Shown: piece by piece, positions 9,137 through 17,587 of the stretch
Layout: each line of letters opens with the position of its first letter
Numbering within the stretch: the first letter of the stretch is position 1
DNA from: Rivularia sp. T60_A2020_040
GTDB lineage: Bacteria; Cyanobacteriota; Cyanobacteriia; Cyanobacteriales; Nostocaceae
Direction of reading: 5' to 3'
DNA length: 64,000 nt
Assembly: GCA_015272215.1 (NCBI GenBank)
Contig: JACYMD010000078.1
Location: 62,001 to 126,000 of the forward strand
Position numbers and translations under genes: made by a program
Notes under the pieces: generated by a model
The model's database searches: none
The model's input: only the letters and a program-made list of their open reading frames with translations
What the model was told of the DNA's origin: nothing

Positions 9137-9919
9137 ATGAGCGATATTAGCGAGTTAAATTTTTTATCAGTGAAAGGCTCACCCATAACACCCGAATCCA
9201 TCACAAAAGACTTACAGCAGCGATTAAGTCTATATCAGGTTTTTGTTAAGTTGTATGAAAATCATGGCAGTCTTTTAGAAGAAATTCTGAAATTAGAAAA
9301 TTTATCCCAATCTTCATTGAAGATAAATCAGTCACATTATATACAAGCTGTCCTTGATGACGATATAGTTTATGTCACCACAAATCTACGTGATGGAAAA
9401 AGCGAAAGTTTACGACAGTCTCAGTATACTTGGACTATAGGGCGCGATCGCAACAGCGGAATCCATATTAATAATAAATACGTATCTCGTCGCCATGCTG
9501 CTATTCGATACATTAAGCAAGGATTTTATTTAGTAGATTTTAACAGTACTAACGGTACTTCTATTAATGGCGAACAGATTTACCAACCGACAAAGCTAGA
9601 AGATGGAGATATTGTTCGGATAGGTAATATTACTTTTTGTTTTTTTGTTAATCATAGTTGCTGTGTTTTACCTACAGTAGCTGTAGAGTTATTGATGCAG
9701 TTGGTACCTAAAACAGGTAACGATAAAACAGAAACATTAGCTTACTATAAGAACAACACTAAAACTCGCAAGCTTTCGGATAGTGAATGCATCCAAGAGG
9801 AAAGTTTAGTTAATGAAATAACTAGAATACAGACTTTTGAGGAGCAATTAAGTCAACAGTGGAAATCTGATATTTTAGAAACTTTTTATCGTAAACAAAC
9901 ACCGAAAGATTCTATTTAA
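9137..9919 (+). CDS. FHA domain protein
   Basis: The protein has 260 residues with a forkhead-associated domain at about residues 92-175. It includes the conserved core TIGRDRNSGIHI, then VSRRHAAI, then DFNSTNGTSING; the Arg, Ser, His and Asn residues that bind phosphothreonine are present. The N-terminal 90 residues are helical. The C-terminal 80 are charged and without recognised domain. It is probably an adaptor that reads phosphorylation by a Hanks-type kinase. The SpkB-like kinase upstream on the same strand is the obvious candidate partner, although the genes are 644 bases apart. Confidence 0.88.
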   Translation: MSDISELNFLSVKGSPITPESITKDLQQRLSLYQVFVKLYENHGSLLEEILKLENLSQSSLKINQSHYIQAVLDDDIVYVTTNLRDGKSESLRQSQYTWTIGRDRNSGIHINNKYVSRRHAAIRYIKQGFYLVDFNSTNGTSINGEQIYQPTKLEDGDIVRIGNITFCFFVNHSCCVLPTVAVELLMQLVPKTGNDKTETLAYYKNNTKTRKLSDSECIQEESLVNEITRIQTFEEQLSQQWKSDILETFYRKQTPKDSI

Positions 9920-10076
9920 TCGGGATTTGACAAAGAGTTGAGAAGGTTTTATGGTTTGGGCTGCATAAGGTTCATGAAGTGTAATTAGATAAATATCTTA
10001 TTGATGATTAAATTGATAATTAAAAAATCAATTATCTTAAAATCGTGACAAAATATGACTGTGTAAAACATGAGCA

Positions 10077-10108
10077 AAGACGGCTAATGGTAATTAGCCG
10101 TCTTATTT
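10077..10108. terminator. Terminator between the FHA gene and recA
   Basis: AAGACGGCTAAT (10077-10088) and ATTAGCCGTCTT (10093-10104) form a perfect 12-bp stem with a GGTA loop, followed by ATTTAT. It sits between convergent genes, about 160 bases after the FHA stop and 115 bases past the recA stop. Confidence 0.8.
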
Positions 10109-10219
10109 ATAGAATAAAAATTAAAATTGATCTGAAATCTCAAGTCCGGCGAATTACTTATTAGGTATCACTCACCTTTACAAATAAGATAAGTGTTATC
10201 GGGGACATGATATCAGACG

Positions 10220-11317
10220 TTATTCTTCTTCAAATACTTCTTCTTCTTCAGATTCTTGATCTTCGTCGCTTGATTGTACTACAGAATTAGCAGAAACAAC
10301 AGCACCTAGTTCGAGTTTCTCAAGAACTTTTAACTTAATTTCTTCGAGCATTTCTGGCTTTTCTTCAAGAAATTTGATGGCATTATCCCTTCCTTGAGAA
10401 ATATTATCACCATTGTAACTGTACCAAGCTCCCTTACGGTTAATCACCCCAGTTTCTTCTGCAAGGTCAACAATACAGCCTAGGGTTGAAATACCTTTAC
10501 CGAAAATGACATCGAACTCGGCAATTCTGAAAGGTGGTGCAACTTTATTTTTAGCAACTTTGACTTTAACACGGATACCAAATTCTTCCGTACCTTTTTT
10601 TAAGGTTTGAATGCGTCGAATATCTAAACGCACGGAAGAGTAATATTTTAAAGCGTTACCACCAGTAGTAGTTTCGGGATTACCATAGCTGACACCAATT
10701 TTCATCCGCAACTGGTTGATAAACATGACTGTGCAGCCAGATTTACCAATATTCCCAGTAATTTTACGTAAAGCTTGGCTCATCAATCGCGCTTGGAGGC
10801 CTACATGAGCATCGCCCATATCGCCCTCAATTTCTGCGCGGGGAACTAGGGCTGCTACCGAGTCAATGACTACGATGTCAACCGCAGCAGAACGTACTAA
10901 TTGATCTACGATTTCTAAAGCAGCTTCTCCGGTGTCTGGTTGGGAAATTAACAAGTTTTCAATATCGACACCTAAAGCCGCAGCATAAGTAGGATCAAGA
11001 GCGTGTTCCGCGTCTACATAAGCGGCAATTCCACCTTGTTTTTGTACTTCAGCGACTGCGTGCAATGCTACTGTTGTTTTACCAGAACTTTCTGGTCCGT
11101 AAATTTCAACTACTCGTCCCTTTGGTAAACCACCACCTAAAGCTAAATCCAAGGTAAGTGCGCCGCTGGAAATCGTCTCAACACGCATCTGGGTTGCATC
11201 TCCAAGACGCATGATTGTACCTTTACCAAAAGTACGCTCTATTTGGCTAAGTACCATGTTGAGAGCTTTTTGCTTACCTGCATTCTCTTTGCTTGCGTTA
11301 TCTGTGTTAACCGCCAT
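10220..11317 (-). CDS. recA: Recombinase RecA
   Basis: This 365-residue protein is the ATP-dependent strand-exchange protein of homologous recombination and the co-protease for LexA. The Walker A motif GPESSGKT, Walker [10 protein letters not shown], loop L2 region ([21 protein letters not shown]) in two parts around the Gln, and the signature [14 protein letters not shown] are intact. The C-terminus is very acidic ([15 protein letters not shown]), as usual for RecA. A candidate LexA box lies about 50 bases upstream. The gene is monocistronic. Confidence 0.98.
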   Translation of the reverse strand: MAVNTDNASKENAGKQKALNMVLSQIERTFGKGTIMRLGDATQMRVETISSGALTLDLALGGGLPKGRVVEIYGPESSGKTTVALHAVAEVQKQGGIAAYVDAEHALDPTYAAALGVDIENLLISQPDTGEAALEIVDQLVRSAAVDIVVIDSVAALVPRAEIEGDMGDAHVGLQARLMSQALRKITGNIGKSGCTVMFINQLRMKIGVSYGNPETTTGGNALKYYSSVRLDIRRIQTLKKGTEEFGIRVKVKVAKNKVAPPFRIAEFDVIFGKGISTLGCIVDLAEETGVINRKGAWYSYNGDNISQGRDNAIKFLEEKPEMLEEIKLKVLEKLELGAVVSANSVVQSSDEDQESEEEEVFEEE

Positions 11318-11366
11318 TTGAGCCTCTAAAATAGATTGATTTGGGATTTTGGTTTGATAAACTTAA

Positions 11367-11382
11367 TAGAATATATGTACTA
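11367..11382. promoter_or_regulatory. Candidate LexA (SOS) box of recA
   Basis: On the minus strand the site reads TAGTACATATATTCTA. The cyanobacterial LexA motif is RGTACNNNDGTWCB, and Anabaena has sites like TAGTAC-N4-GTTCTA. The site here differs at one conserved base (A for G). It lies 50 bases upstream of the recA ATG, where a repressor could cover the promoter. Confidence 0.5.
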
Positions 11383-11871
11383 TCATGCCATCTTAGCACT
11401 ACCGAACGTTATGTAGTTTAGTTGGGTATTCTCGACCGAATATTGAACAGTGAAATTAATAACTAGTGTTGTTTTGGGTATGGGGTGATACGCCGTTTTA
11501 CTCTAAATTAAATTTGCTAATCGCGATGGCAAGAAAACATCAATTATACATCCTTATTTACATCGATATGGCTTTAGTCTGTTTATTTGTACAACAACTT
11601 AATCTGAGAGCTACTTTTTTGAGTTTTATTAATGAATTTAGCTTTGTTGTTCAAATCAAATTCCCTTTACCATATATCGTTATTTTTGACAATATAAATA
11701 TAATTTTTAATAACTATTGACTTAAGCGTAAATGTAGTGGTTGACTAAGAATGCAGTTGATTTTTAAATATTACATATTTTAAGTTAGTGGACTTAATAG
11801 ATAAGTAAGTTTACTAAAAAATACATCAGCAAAAATGCTTAATTTATTATATTGTTTTTTTACATTAATTT
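11383..11871. other. AT-rich intergenic region
   Basis: An 84-codon plus-strand frame at 11466-11720 is rich in Ile/Phe/Leu simply because the DNA is AT-rich. It has no ribosome site and I do not support it. Nothing else is seen. Confidence 0.4.
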
Positions 11872-12420
11872 ATGGTTGCTCAGCTAGAAACTCTAAGTAT
11901 AAATTCGACTGTTAGTCCATCCCATACAACCAAAGGATTAGTAAAGGTTTTCACTAGTTCTTATCGTAGTTTTTTTACGAGCGTCATGGCGCAAGCACTG
12001 AGAATAGCTGGTCAAGGTACACCAGTATTGATAGTGCAATTTCTCAAAGGTGGTATTGGTCAGGGACAAGATAATCCTATTATTTTGGGGCAAAATTTGC
12101 ATTGGATTCGCTGTAATTTACCGCGTTGTATTGACACACCCCATCTAGATGATGCTGAAACTGAAGCATTACACTTGTTGTGGGAGCATACGTTAAGTGT
12201 AGTAAATCAGGGTAAGTATTCTTTGGTTGTATTAGACGAGTTAAGTTTAGCGATGAACTTTGGTTTAATTCCTGAAGCGGAAGTTTTAGAATTTTTGGTC
12301 AACCGTCCCCAAAGTGTTGATATTATGCTTACGGGAGCGGAGATGCCTAAATCTATATTGGATTTAGCAGACGAAATTACAGAAATTCGTCGTCCGAACA
12401 GCGTAATTCGTAATGCGTAA
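11872..12420 (+). CDS. CobO/BtuR-like P-loop protein with degenerate Walker A
   Basis: A 182-residue protein matching ATP:corrinoid adenosyltransferases of the CobO type over residues 23-175: MAQALRIAGQGTPVLIVQFLKGG, in two parts, then LVVLDELSLAMNFGLI and VDIMLTGAEMPKSILDLADE. However, the P-loop, normally GxxGxGKTT, reads VFTSSYRSFFTSVM and lacks the Gly-Lys-Thr core. It probably cannot bind ATP in the usual way. It may be a regulatory or repurposed paralogue, so cobalamin adenosylation should not be assumed. The N-terminal 20 residues are Ser/Thr-rich. The gene stands alone. Confidence 0.75.
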   Translation: MVAQLETLSINSTVSPSHTTKGLVKVFTSSYRSFFTSVMAQALRIAGQGTPVLIVQFLKGGIGQGQDNPIILGQNLHWIRCNLPRCIDTPHLDDAETEALHLLWEHTLSVVNQGKYSLVVLDELSLAMNFGLIPEAEVLEFLVNRPQSVDIMLTGAEMPKSILDLADEITEIRRPNSVIRNA

Positions 12421-12500
12421 TTAGTAGTTCATGTCATTAGTTATGATGGCTTAATTAATATAACCTTACTAGTAGTCTGATTTTACCAGAAATCTTATAA

Positions 12501-12520
12501 AGACGTTATATATAACGTCT
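12501..12520. repeat. Perfect 20-base palindrome of the AGACGT dispersed repeat type
   Basis: AGACGTTATATATAACGTCT is its own reverse complement and is followed by CTACATTACGTC. A related, less perfect copy (GAGACG at 30186-30191 with CGTCTC at 30205-30210) lies elsewhere in the window. It probably belongs to a dispersed palindromic family and could act as terminator after the CobO-like gene. Confidence 0.6.
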
Positions 12521-12659
12521 CTACATTACGTCGGTAGACAAACAAAAGCAATCAAAACTAATGAAAAGGAGTATTATAAATTCGTAATGATTAACTCCGT
12601 TAGTCTTAACTCACTAACCTATAGTCCATAACCTTTTTGACCTTTAATTATTTTACTCT

Positions 12660-13262
12660 GTGATTAAAAACGATATCTGGATTTCTGAAATGGCTCAAAA
12701 GGGGATGATTAATCCTTTTGAACCCAACTTAATTAGAGAAGTTGACCGTCACGAAGGTAGTTTACCGCCGAATCGGGTTATTAGTTACGGTTTGTCTTCC
12801 TACGGCTATGATATACGTCTTTCTGGAAATGAGTTTCGCATCTTTCGACATATTCCGGGTACTGTAGTAGATCCGAAAAATTTCAATCCGCAAAATTTAG
12901 AGTTAACACAGCTACACACCTCTGAAGCTGGAAATTATTTTATCTTACCTGCTCATTCTTACGGTTTGGGTGTTGCTTTGGAACGACTGGAAGTTCCAGA
13001 TAATATTTCGGTAATTTGTATAGGTAAATCCACGTATGCTAGATGTGGGATAATTGCTAATCTTACACCTGCTGAAGCTGCGTGGAGGGGTCATTTAACT
13101 TTAGAATTTTCTAATTCTTCAAGTGCAGACTGCCGCATTTATGCTGATGAAGGTGTAGTACAGTTATTATTTTTTGAAGGTGAACCTTGTGCTATTAGTT
13201 ATGAAGCTCGTAAGGGTAAATATCAAGACCAACCTGAAAGAGTAACAATTGCAAGAATTTAA
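12660..13262 (+). CDS. dcd: dCTP deaminase
   Basis: This 200-residue enzyme converts dCTP to dUTP on the way to dTMP. Conserved parts are ISYGLSSYGYDIRLS, SVICIGKSTYARCGI (catalytic Ser and Arg region) and the catalytic Glu in HLTLEFSN. The start is GTG at 12660; MIKNDIWI is the normal N-terminus of the family. It lies convergent with thyX, the next enzyme-level step in thymidylate supply. Confidence 0.93.
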   Translation: MIKNDIWISEMAQKGMINPFEPNLIREVDRHEGSLPPNRVISYGLSSYGYDIRLSGNEFRIFRHIPGTVVDPKNFNPQNLELTQLHTSEAGNYFILPAHSYGLGVALERLEVPDNISVICIGKSTYARCGIIANLTPAEAAWRGHLTLEFSNSSSADCRIYADEGVVQLLFFEGEPCAISYEARKGKYQDQPERVTIARI

Positions 13263-13277
13263 AATAGGGAATTGGTA

Positions 13278-13318
13278 ATTGATAAGTGTTAACTGATAAC
13301 TGTTAACTGATAACTGAT
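13278..13318. repeat. Heptamer tandem repeat (AACTGAT/AACTGTT)
   Basis: Alternating seven-base units AACTGAT and AACTGTT run between the convergent dcd and thyX stops. This is the short tandemly repeated repetitive (STRR) type of heterocystous cyanobacteria. Confidence 0.6.
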
Positions 13319-14040
13319 TATGGTGCCAATCTGGCTTTAGCTAAACGATGAGTTTTATACCATTCTGCGATTGCTGGAACCCAATTTTCAAAATGTATTA
13401 ACATTAATTCGCATAGTTTTTGAATTTCAAGTTGAGCATCTTTTTTATTTCTCATATCTAAGAAATGCATCAAAGACCTTAAATTGAAACTAACTACGAA
13501 ATGTTGACGATAATCAAATGGCATTTTTCCTCTAATATGTTCTTCAGAAATGCCGTTATCAAAATCAATTTTGTATCGCTTTACAGCCTCCATACACCAA
13601 TTTAAATCGGCTTCTCTTTGTTCGGGTGAATAGTAATATTTTTTGCCTTGACGATTCGTGTAATAATCTACAGGACGTAGATAAAAAACATCTTCTATGT
13701 CTCTTTCTCCTTGAGCTACTTTCAGAAATTGTTCTGAGGTATATCTAAAGGATTGAACATCAAAAGATACGCTAATACGATGAGTACGAGCTTGTTGCAT
13801 GACGCTGTGGGGAAAGTAGCCACAATTGAAGACGATTTGAGGATGTTCTAAAGGTCCATAATGTCCCCTTTCACCTGCAAGAAGACGTTTAACTATGACT
13901 TCACCACATTTTGATTCTGAGGGGAATTCGTCACGTTCATCATACACGAAGCTATCGGTGTAATCTTGATGCATTGCAGCGTAAATAATTTGCTGTGGGT
14001 TCAGTGTTTTTGTCAGAACTTCTACTCGAAATCGATTCAT
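13318..14040 (-). CDS. thyX: Flavin-dependent thymidylate synthase
   Basis: A 240-residue FAD enzyme that methylates dUMP to dTMP using methylene-tetrahydrofolate and NADPH. The ThyX signature region reads QARTHRISVSFDVQSFRYT. Here the canonical first Arg-His pair is replaced by THR and the spacing to the Ser is one residue longer than the classic RHRX7S. The C-terminal FNLRSLMHFLDMRNKKDAQLEIQ contains the conserved Arg-rich substrate region. No thyA is in the window, and the dcd gene faces it, so the two may form a local dTMP supply pair. Confidence 0.93.
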   Translation of the reverse strand: MNRFRVEVLTKTLNPQQIIYAAMHQDYTDSFVYDERDEFPSESKCGEVIVKRLLAGERGHYGPLEHPQIVFNCGYFPHSVMQQARTHRISVSFDVQSFRYTSEQFLKVAQGERDIEDVFYLRPVDYYTNRQGKKYYYSPEQREADLNWCMEAVKRYKIDFDNGISEEHIRGKMPFDYRQHFVVSFNLRSLMHFLDMRNKKDAQLEIQKLCELMLIHFENWVPAIAEWYKTHRLAKARLAP

Positions 14041-14055
14041 GTTTTAATTAAATAA

Positions 14056-14118
14056 TAGGGAATAGGGAATAGGGAATAGGGAATAGGGAATAGGGAACAG
14101 TTAACAGTTAACAGTTTC
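14056..14118. repeat. STRR tandem repeat, six TAGGGAA units then ACAGTTA units
   Basis: Six exact copies of TAGGGAA occupy 14056-14097, followed by CAGTTAACAGTTAACAG. It lies in the upstream region of thyX and of the divergent thioredoxin-fold gene. Copies of the same heptamer are at 18946 and 63781. Confidence 0.85.
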
Positions 14119-14173
14119 ATTGTTTAAAATAACTTAAAAATATTGTTTTTTGAATAAAGGTGTCAGAAAAATT

Positions 14174-14755
14174 ATGGTTTTAACTGCTTCAACGATGTTG
14201 GCTTTGGGAACGAAGGCTCCGGATTTTCAACTACCTGATGTGGTATCTGGTGAGACTATTTCTCTTTCTACTTTTGCGGATAAAAAAGCAATCCTGGTAA
14301 TGTTTATCTGTCGTCATTGTCCGTTTGTAAAGCACGTACAGGAAGAATTAGCTCAATTAGGAAAAGATTATTTTCAAAGGGATTTGGGGATTGTTGCTAT
14401 TAGTGCGAATGATGTCAAAAATTATCCAGATGATGCCCCAGATTTATTAAAAACAATGGCGATCGCCTTAGATTTTAAATTTCCGTTATGTTATGACGAA
14501 ACTCAAGAAATAGCAAAGAAATACACAGCGGCTTGTACACCCGATTTTTTCCTATTTGACGATCATCTCAAACTTTTTTATCGCGGACAACTTGATGATA
14601 GTCGTCCAAGCAATGGTAAACCCGTAACGGGTAAAGATTTACGAACTGCGGTAGATGCAGTCCTGATGGGTAAATCGTTAACAGAAGCACAAAAGCCGAG
14701 CATTGGTTGTAATATCAAGTGGAAACCAGGGAATGAACCGAATTACTTTGGTTAG
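14174..14755 (+). CDS. Thioredoxin-fold redoxin (AhpC/TSA-like)
   Basis: About 193 residues from the ATG at 14174; a TTG at 14150 would add eight residues. LGTKAPDFQLPDVVSGETIS is the usual N-terminus of redoxin domains. The active-site region is FICRHCPFVKH, a CxxC dithiol pair, so a thiol oxidoreductase is more likely than a one-Cys peroxiredoxin. Later landmarks are YDETQEIAKKYTAACTPDFF with a cis-Pro, and LFYRGQLDDSRPSNG. No signal peptide is seen, so it acts in the cytoplasm. Substrate unknown. Confidence 0.8.
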   Translation: MVLTASTMLALGTKAPDFQLPDVVSGETISLSTFADKKAILVMFICRHCPFVKHVQEELAQLGKDYFQRDLGIVAISANDVKNYPDDAPDLLKTMAIALDFKFPLCYDETQEIAKKYTAACTPDFFLFDDHLKLFYRGQLDDSRPSNGKPVTGKDLRTAVDAVLMGKSLTEAQKPSIGCNIKWKPGNEPNYFG

Positions 14756-14764
14756 TTGTGATAA

Positions 14765-15280
14765 TCAATGCTGAATTTCTAAATTGAGAATGTAATTTCC
14801 TAATTGAAGTTTGCCGCTCCACAATTCGTATTCTAGCCGCAGGTGTTCTGGTAAAGGATGCCCGCTCAATGTGAGATTGCGAGTAAAATTTCTGAGACGG
14901 ATTGGTTGGTTATTTTGCAAGGATTCACTAGGTAACCAGTAGCGACTCATACCGTAAATTCCTTTTTCCCAGAAGTGACGGTAACTGAGATGTGGATTAC
15001 CTTGCATTGTCATAGTTACTCTATAAGGTGATATTTCTAACCATAAAATTCTGGGACTTCCTGAAACGCGAGCATTGGTTTGGGCTGGTGTTGCTGGGGT
15101 GTTTGGTGAATTTGGGGCAATTGCATCTTGCCAAGTTTTGAGCGGTGGTGCATTTAATAGCAAGTGAAAACGCTGATTATCTTTTTGGTATAAAGTACCA
15201 GCAGCTTCTACAACAGATTCAACTGGTAAATCTGTTGATGTTAGTGATAGATAAACGGGTTTGCGTTGATGAGTCAGCAT
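14765..15280 (-). CDS. Conserved hypothetical protein, 171 residues
   Basis: I do not recognise a family. The protein is soluble, with mixed beta character (VYLSLTSTDLPVESVVEAA, RILWLEISPYRVTMTMQGNP) and many aromatic residues in the middle (HFWEKGIYGMSRYWLP). There is no signal peptide, Cys pair or nucleotide motif. Codon use and a clean ATG make it a likely real gene. It is divergent from aroA with a 150-base gap. Confidence 0.6.
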   Translation of the reverse strand: MLTHQRKPVYLSLTSTDLPVESVVEAAGTLYQKDNQRFHLLLNAPPLKTWQDAIAPNSPNTPATPAQTNARVSGSPRILWLEISPYRVTMTMQGNPHLSYRHFWEKGIYGMSRYWLPSESLQNNQPIRLRNFTRNLTLSGHPLPEHLRLEYELWSGKLQLGNYILNLEIQH

Positions 15281-15430
15281 GGGAGGAATAGATTGGGAAG
15301 CTATTGGATAAATAAGTTTAATTTAGGGTCAGCTGTGCAGTGTTTAGCGGTAGGATACTAGCGAGCAAGTATACATTCAGCTTTTACTTTGGTATAACTT
15401 TCTCGTACAGTTACACGCCAGTTTATCCTA

Positions 15431-16777
15431 ATGTCGGCTCCTGTTATAACCGTAGAAACTAAACAAAACCTCCTCCAAAAGTTGGTTGTTCGGCGACCAG
15501 AAGGGGGACTATCTTTAAATGGTAAGATTCGAGTCCCCGGTGATAAATCTATCTCCCATCGAGCCTTGATGTTGGGCGCACTCGCTGAAGGTGAAACCCG
15601 GATCGAGGGATTACTTTTGGGAGAAGATCCCCGCAGTACGGCTAAATGTTTCCAAGCCATGGGAGCAGAAGTTTCAGATTTGAATACAGAATTGGTAAAA
15701 GTTAAGGGTATTGGTTTGGGTAATTTACTCGAACCCGCTGATGTTTTAGATGCTGGTAATTCTGGCACCACTTTGCGACTGATGTTAGGAATTTTGGCAT
15801 CTCATGAAGGACGTTTTTTTTCCGTAACTGGAGATAGTTCCTTGCGTTCGCGTCCGATGTCTCGTGTTGTTAAACCTTTGCAACAAATGGGAGCGCAAAT
15901 TTGGGGAAGAGATCATAATTCTAAAGCACCCTTGGCAGTTTGCGGACAAAATCTTAAACCTATCCACTATCATTCTCCCATAGCTTCGGCTCAAGTTAAA
16001 TCTTGTATTTTGTTGGCTGGTTTATCGGTTGAAGGTAAAACTACTGTAACCGAACCAGCGCTGTCTCGCGACCATAGTGAACGGATGTTACAGGCATTTG
16101 GGGCAAAATTGGATATTGATGCCCAAACTCATAGCGTTAGCGTTAATGGTCCTGTGCAGCTATACGGACAAACTGTGGTTGTACCGGGAGATATCAGTTC
16201 GGCGGCTTTTTGGTTGGTAGCTGGTGCAATTGTACCAGATTCGGAGTTACTGATTGAAAATGTTGGTGTTAACCCGACTCGTACTGGTGTTTTAGAAGCT
16301 TTGGAGATGATGGGGGCTGATATTCAAAGAGAAAATCAAAGGGAAGTTGCAGGGGAGCCTGTAGCCGATTTAAGGGTTCGTTCCAGTAAACTTAAAGGCT
16401 GCACTATCGAGGGAGATATTATTCCCAGATTGATTGACGAAATTCCTATTTTAGCCGTGGCGGCAGTATTTGCCGAGGGTACTACTGTAATTAAAGATGC
16501 CGCAGAACTGCGAGTTAAGGAGAGCGATCGCATTACCGCAATGGCAAACCAACTCAATTCTATGGGAGCTAAGGTAAGTGAATTAACTGATGGAATGGAA
16601 ATTACTGGCGGTACTGCTCTTACTGGTGCCGAACTTGACAGTTTTACAGACCATAGGATTGCCATGAGTTTGGCGATCGCGGCTTTAAATGCATCCGGTT
16701 CGACTACAATTAATCGTGCGGAAGCTGCATCAGTTTCTTATCCGGATTTCTTTGATACTCTTAAAGCAATTATTTAA
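15431..16777 (+). CDS. aroA: 3-phosphoshikimate 1-carboxyvinyltransferase (EPSP synthase)
   Basis: This 448-residue enzyme joins PEP to shikimate-3-phosphate in the shikimate pathway. Motifs seen are [70 protein letters not shown] and LRVKESDRI. The set GDKS / SAQxK / RxHxE / NxTR is the one described for class II (CP4-like) enzymes, but the glycine of GNSGT is kept where CP4 has alanine. Length is normal with a short N-terminal extension of about 20 residues. Confidence 0.96.
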   Translation: MSAPVITVETKQNLLQKLVVRRPEGGLSLNGKIRVPGDKSISHRALMLGALAEGETRIEGLLLGEDPRSTAKCFQAMGAEVSDLNTELVKVKGIGLGNLLEPADVLDAGNSGTTLRLMLGILASHEGRFFSVTGDSSLRSRPMSRVVKPLQQMGAQIWGRDHNSKAPLAVCGQNLKPIHYHSPIASAQVKSCILLAGLSVEGKTTVTEPALSRDHSERMLQAFGAKLDIDAQTHSVSVNGPVQLYGQTVVVPGDISSAAFWLVAGAIVPDSELLIENVGVNPTRTGVLEALEMMGADIQRENQREVAGEPVADLRVRSSKLKGCTIEGDIIPRLIDEIPILAVAAVFAEGTTVIKDAAELRVKESDRITAMANQLNSMGAKVSELTDGMEITGGTALTGAELDSFTDHRIAMSLAIAALNASGSTTINRAEAASVSYPDFFDTLKAII

Positions 16778-16785
16778 TTAAATGT

Positions 16786-16827
16786 AATAATTCTTATCCT
16801 TTGTTTTAGTGAAGGGTAAGAATTATT
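16786..16827. terminator. Terminator of aroA overlapping the end of the PIN remnant
   Basis: AATAATTCTTATCC (16786-16799) pairs with GGTAAGAATTATT (16815-16827) with one bulged T, followed by TT. The stop codon of the opposing PIN-domain remnant (16823-16825) lies in the right arm. Confidence 0.65.
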
Positions 16828-17107
16828 TTGAAGAGGTAAAAGGATTGAGAATTTGTATATTACAGCCTTCAAAATCACGGGTATTACGAGTAACAAGTGT
16901 AAGTTTATGAATTTGAACTGTTGCAGCAATAAGAATATCTGCTTGAGTGCGTTGCTTTCCTTGGGTTCTTAAGTTACCTCGTATTAACCCGGACATTTTT
17001 GCAATATCTACTGTAACAGGAAGGACAATACAGTAATTATCCAGAAATTGCTCAAACCATTGTTCGATTCTTGTATTGGGTTTAGCCGCTAAACCATAAT
17101 AAAAGGA
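16823..17107 (-). pseudogene. N-terminally truncated PIN-domain (VapC-like) toxin
   Basis: An open minus-strand frame of 94 codons has no usable start. It encodes the C-terminal part of a VapC-type PIN domain: TRIEQWFEQFLDNY, IVLPVTVDIAKMSGL, then TQADILIAATVQIHKLTLVTRNTRDFEGCNIQILNPF in pieces with the conserved AD, TRNxxDF motif. The N-terminal half with the first catalytic Asp (LLDTNV...) is absent. The frame joins the last codons of the upstream antitoxin gene out of frame, which points to an internal deletion. The RNase is probably inactive. Confidence 0.75.
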
Positions 17108-17361
17108 TTAGAACGATTTCGACGTTCGTCTATTTCCATTTGATAGTTTTCCTGATCACAAATTTGACGTAATTGTGTAAATGTATCCGTTAGTGATGTT
17201 TTTTGACGCTGCTGATGCCAACTAAGAAATTCTTGAAATAGTTCAGCTTCTACAATCGCTACTACAGGTTGCTCTTGATTGTAAATCAGTTGAGGTTCAA
17301 GACTCGCAGCATTAATTAGTTCAGTTAACTTCTGTTGAGCTTCTTCTATTGTCCAAACCAT
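17089..17361 (-). CDS. Phd/YefM-type antitoxin
   Basis: A 90-residue protein with the start MVWTIEEAQQKLTELINAA and QEQPVVAIVEAELFQEFL, the pattern of the Phd/YefM DNA-binding N-terminal domain (TA type II). The C-terminal part is charged, as expected of a toxin-wrapping tail, and ends RNRSNPFIMV. Its partner directly downstream is a truncated PIN toxin, so this antitoxin is orphaned. The last codons may come from the fusion point rather than the ancestral gene. Confidence 0.75.
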   Translation of the reverse strand: MVWTIEEAQQKLTELINAASLEPQLIYNQEQPVVAIVEAELFQEFLSWHQQRQKTSLTDTFTQLRQICDQENYQMEIDERRNRSNPFIMV

Positions 17362-17553
17362 ATTGATTACAAGATTATCTTCTATTTACTAATTTATCGC
17401 ACTGGATTGGTTATACTACGGCATCAAATCACTAATCTAGCAAAACTTGAAAAATGTTATGGGAGTTAGGGTAATTGAACTCACGGGGATGGATTTGATT
17501 GAGAATTGTCTTTGTTACTAATTATTGAGCTTAAATAGTTATTGCACTATCAA

Positions 17554-17579
17554 AAAGCCCCCTTATTAAAGGTGGCTTT
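17554..17579 (-). terminator. Terminator of the ndhF-ndhD-cup operon
   Basis: On the minus strand AAAGCCACCTTT is followed after a short AATA loop by AGGGGGCTTTTTG. The stem carries one or two mismatches and a U-tract. It starts about 10 bases past the cup stop codon. Confidence 0.6.
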
Positions 17580-17587
17580 GGAAAAAT

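Noticed and set aside
11466-11720. 84-codon plus-strand frame upstream of the CobO-like gene
   Set aside because: Composition is that of translated AT-rich DNA (Ile/Phe/Leu), there is no ribosome site and no recognisable motif.
15358-15771. Long minus-strand frame inside aroA
   Set aside because: It lies antisense to well-conserved EPSP synthase motifs and has a Ser/Pro-rich shadow composition.
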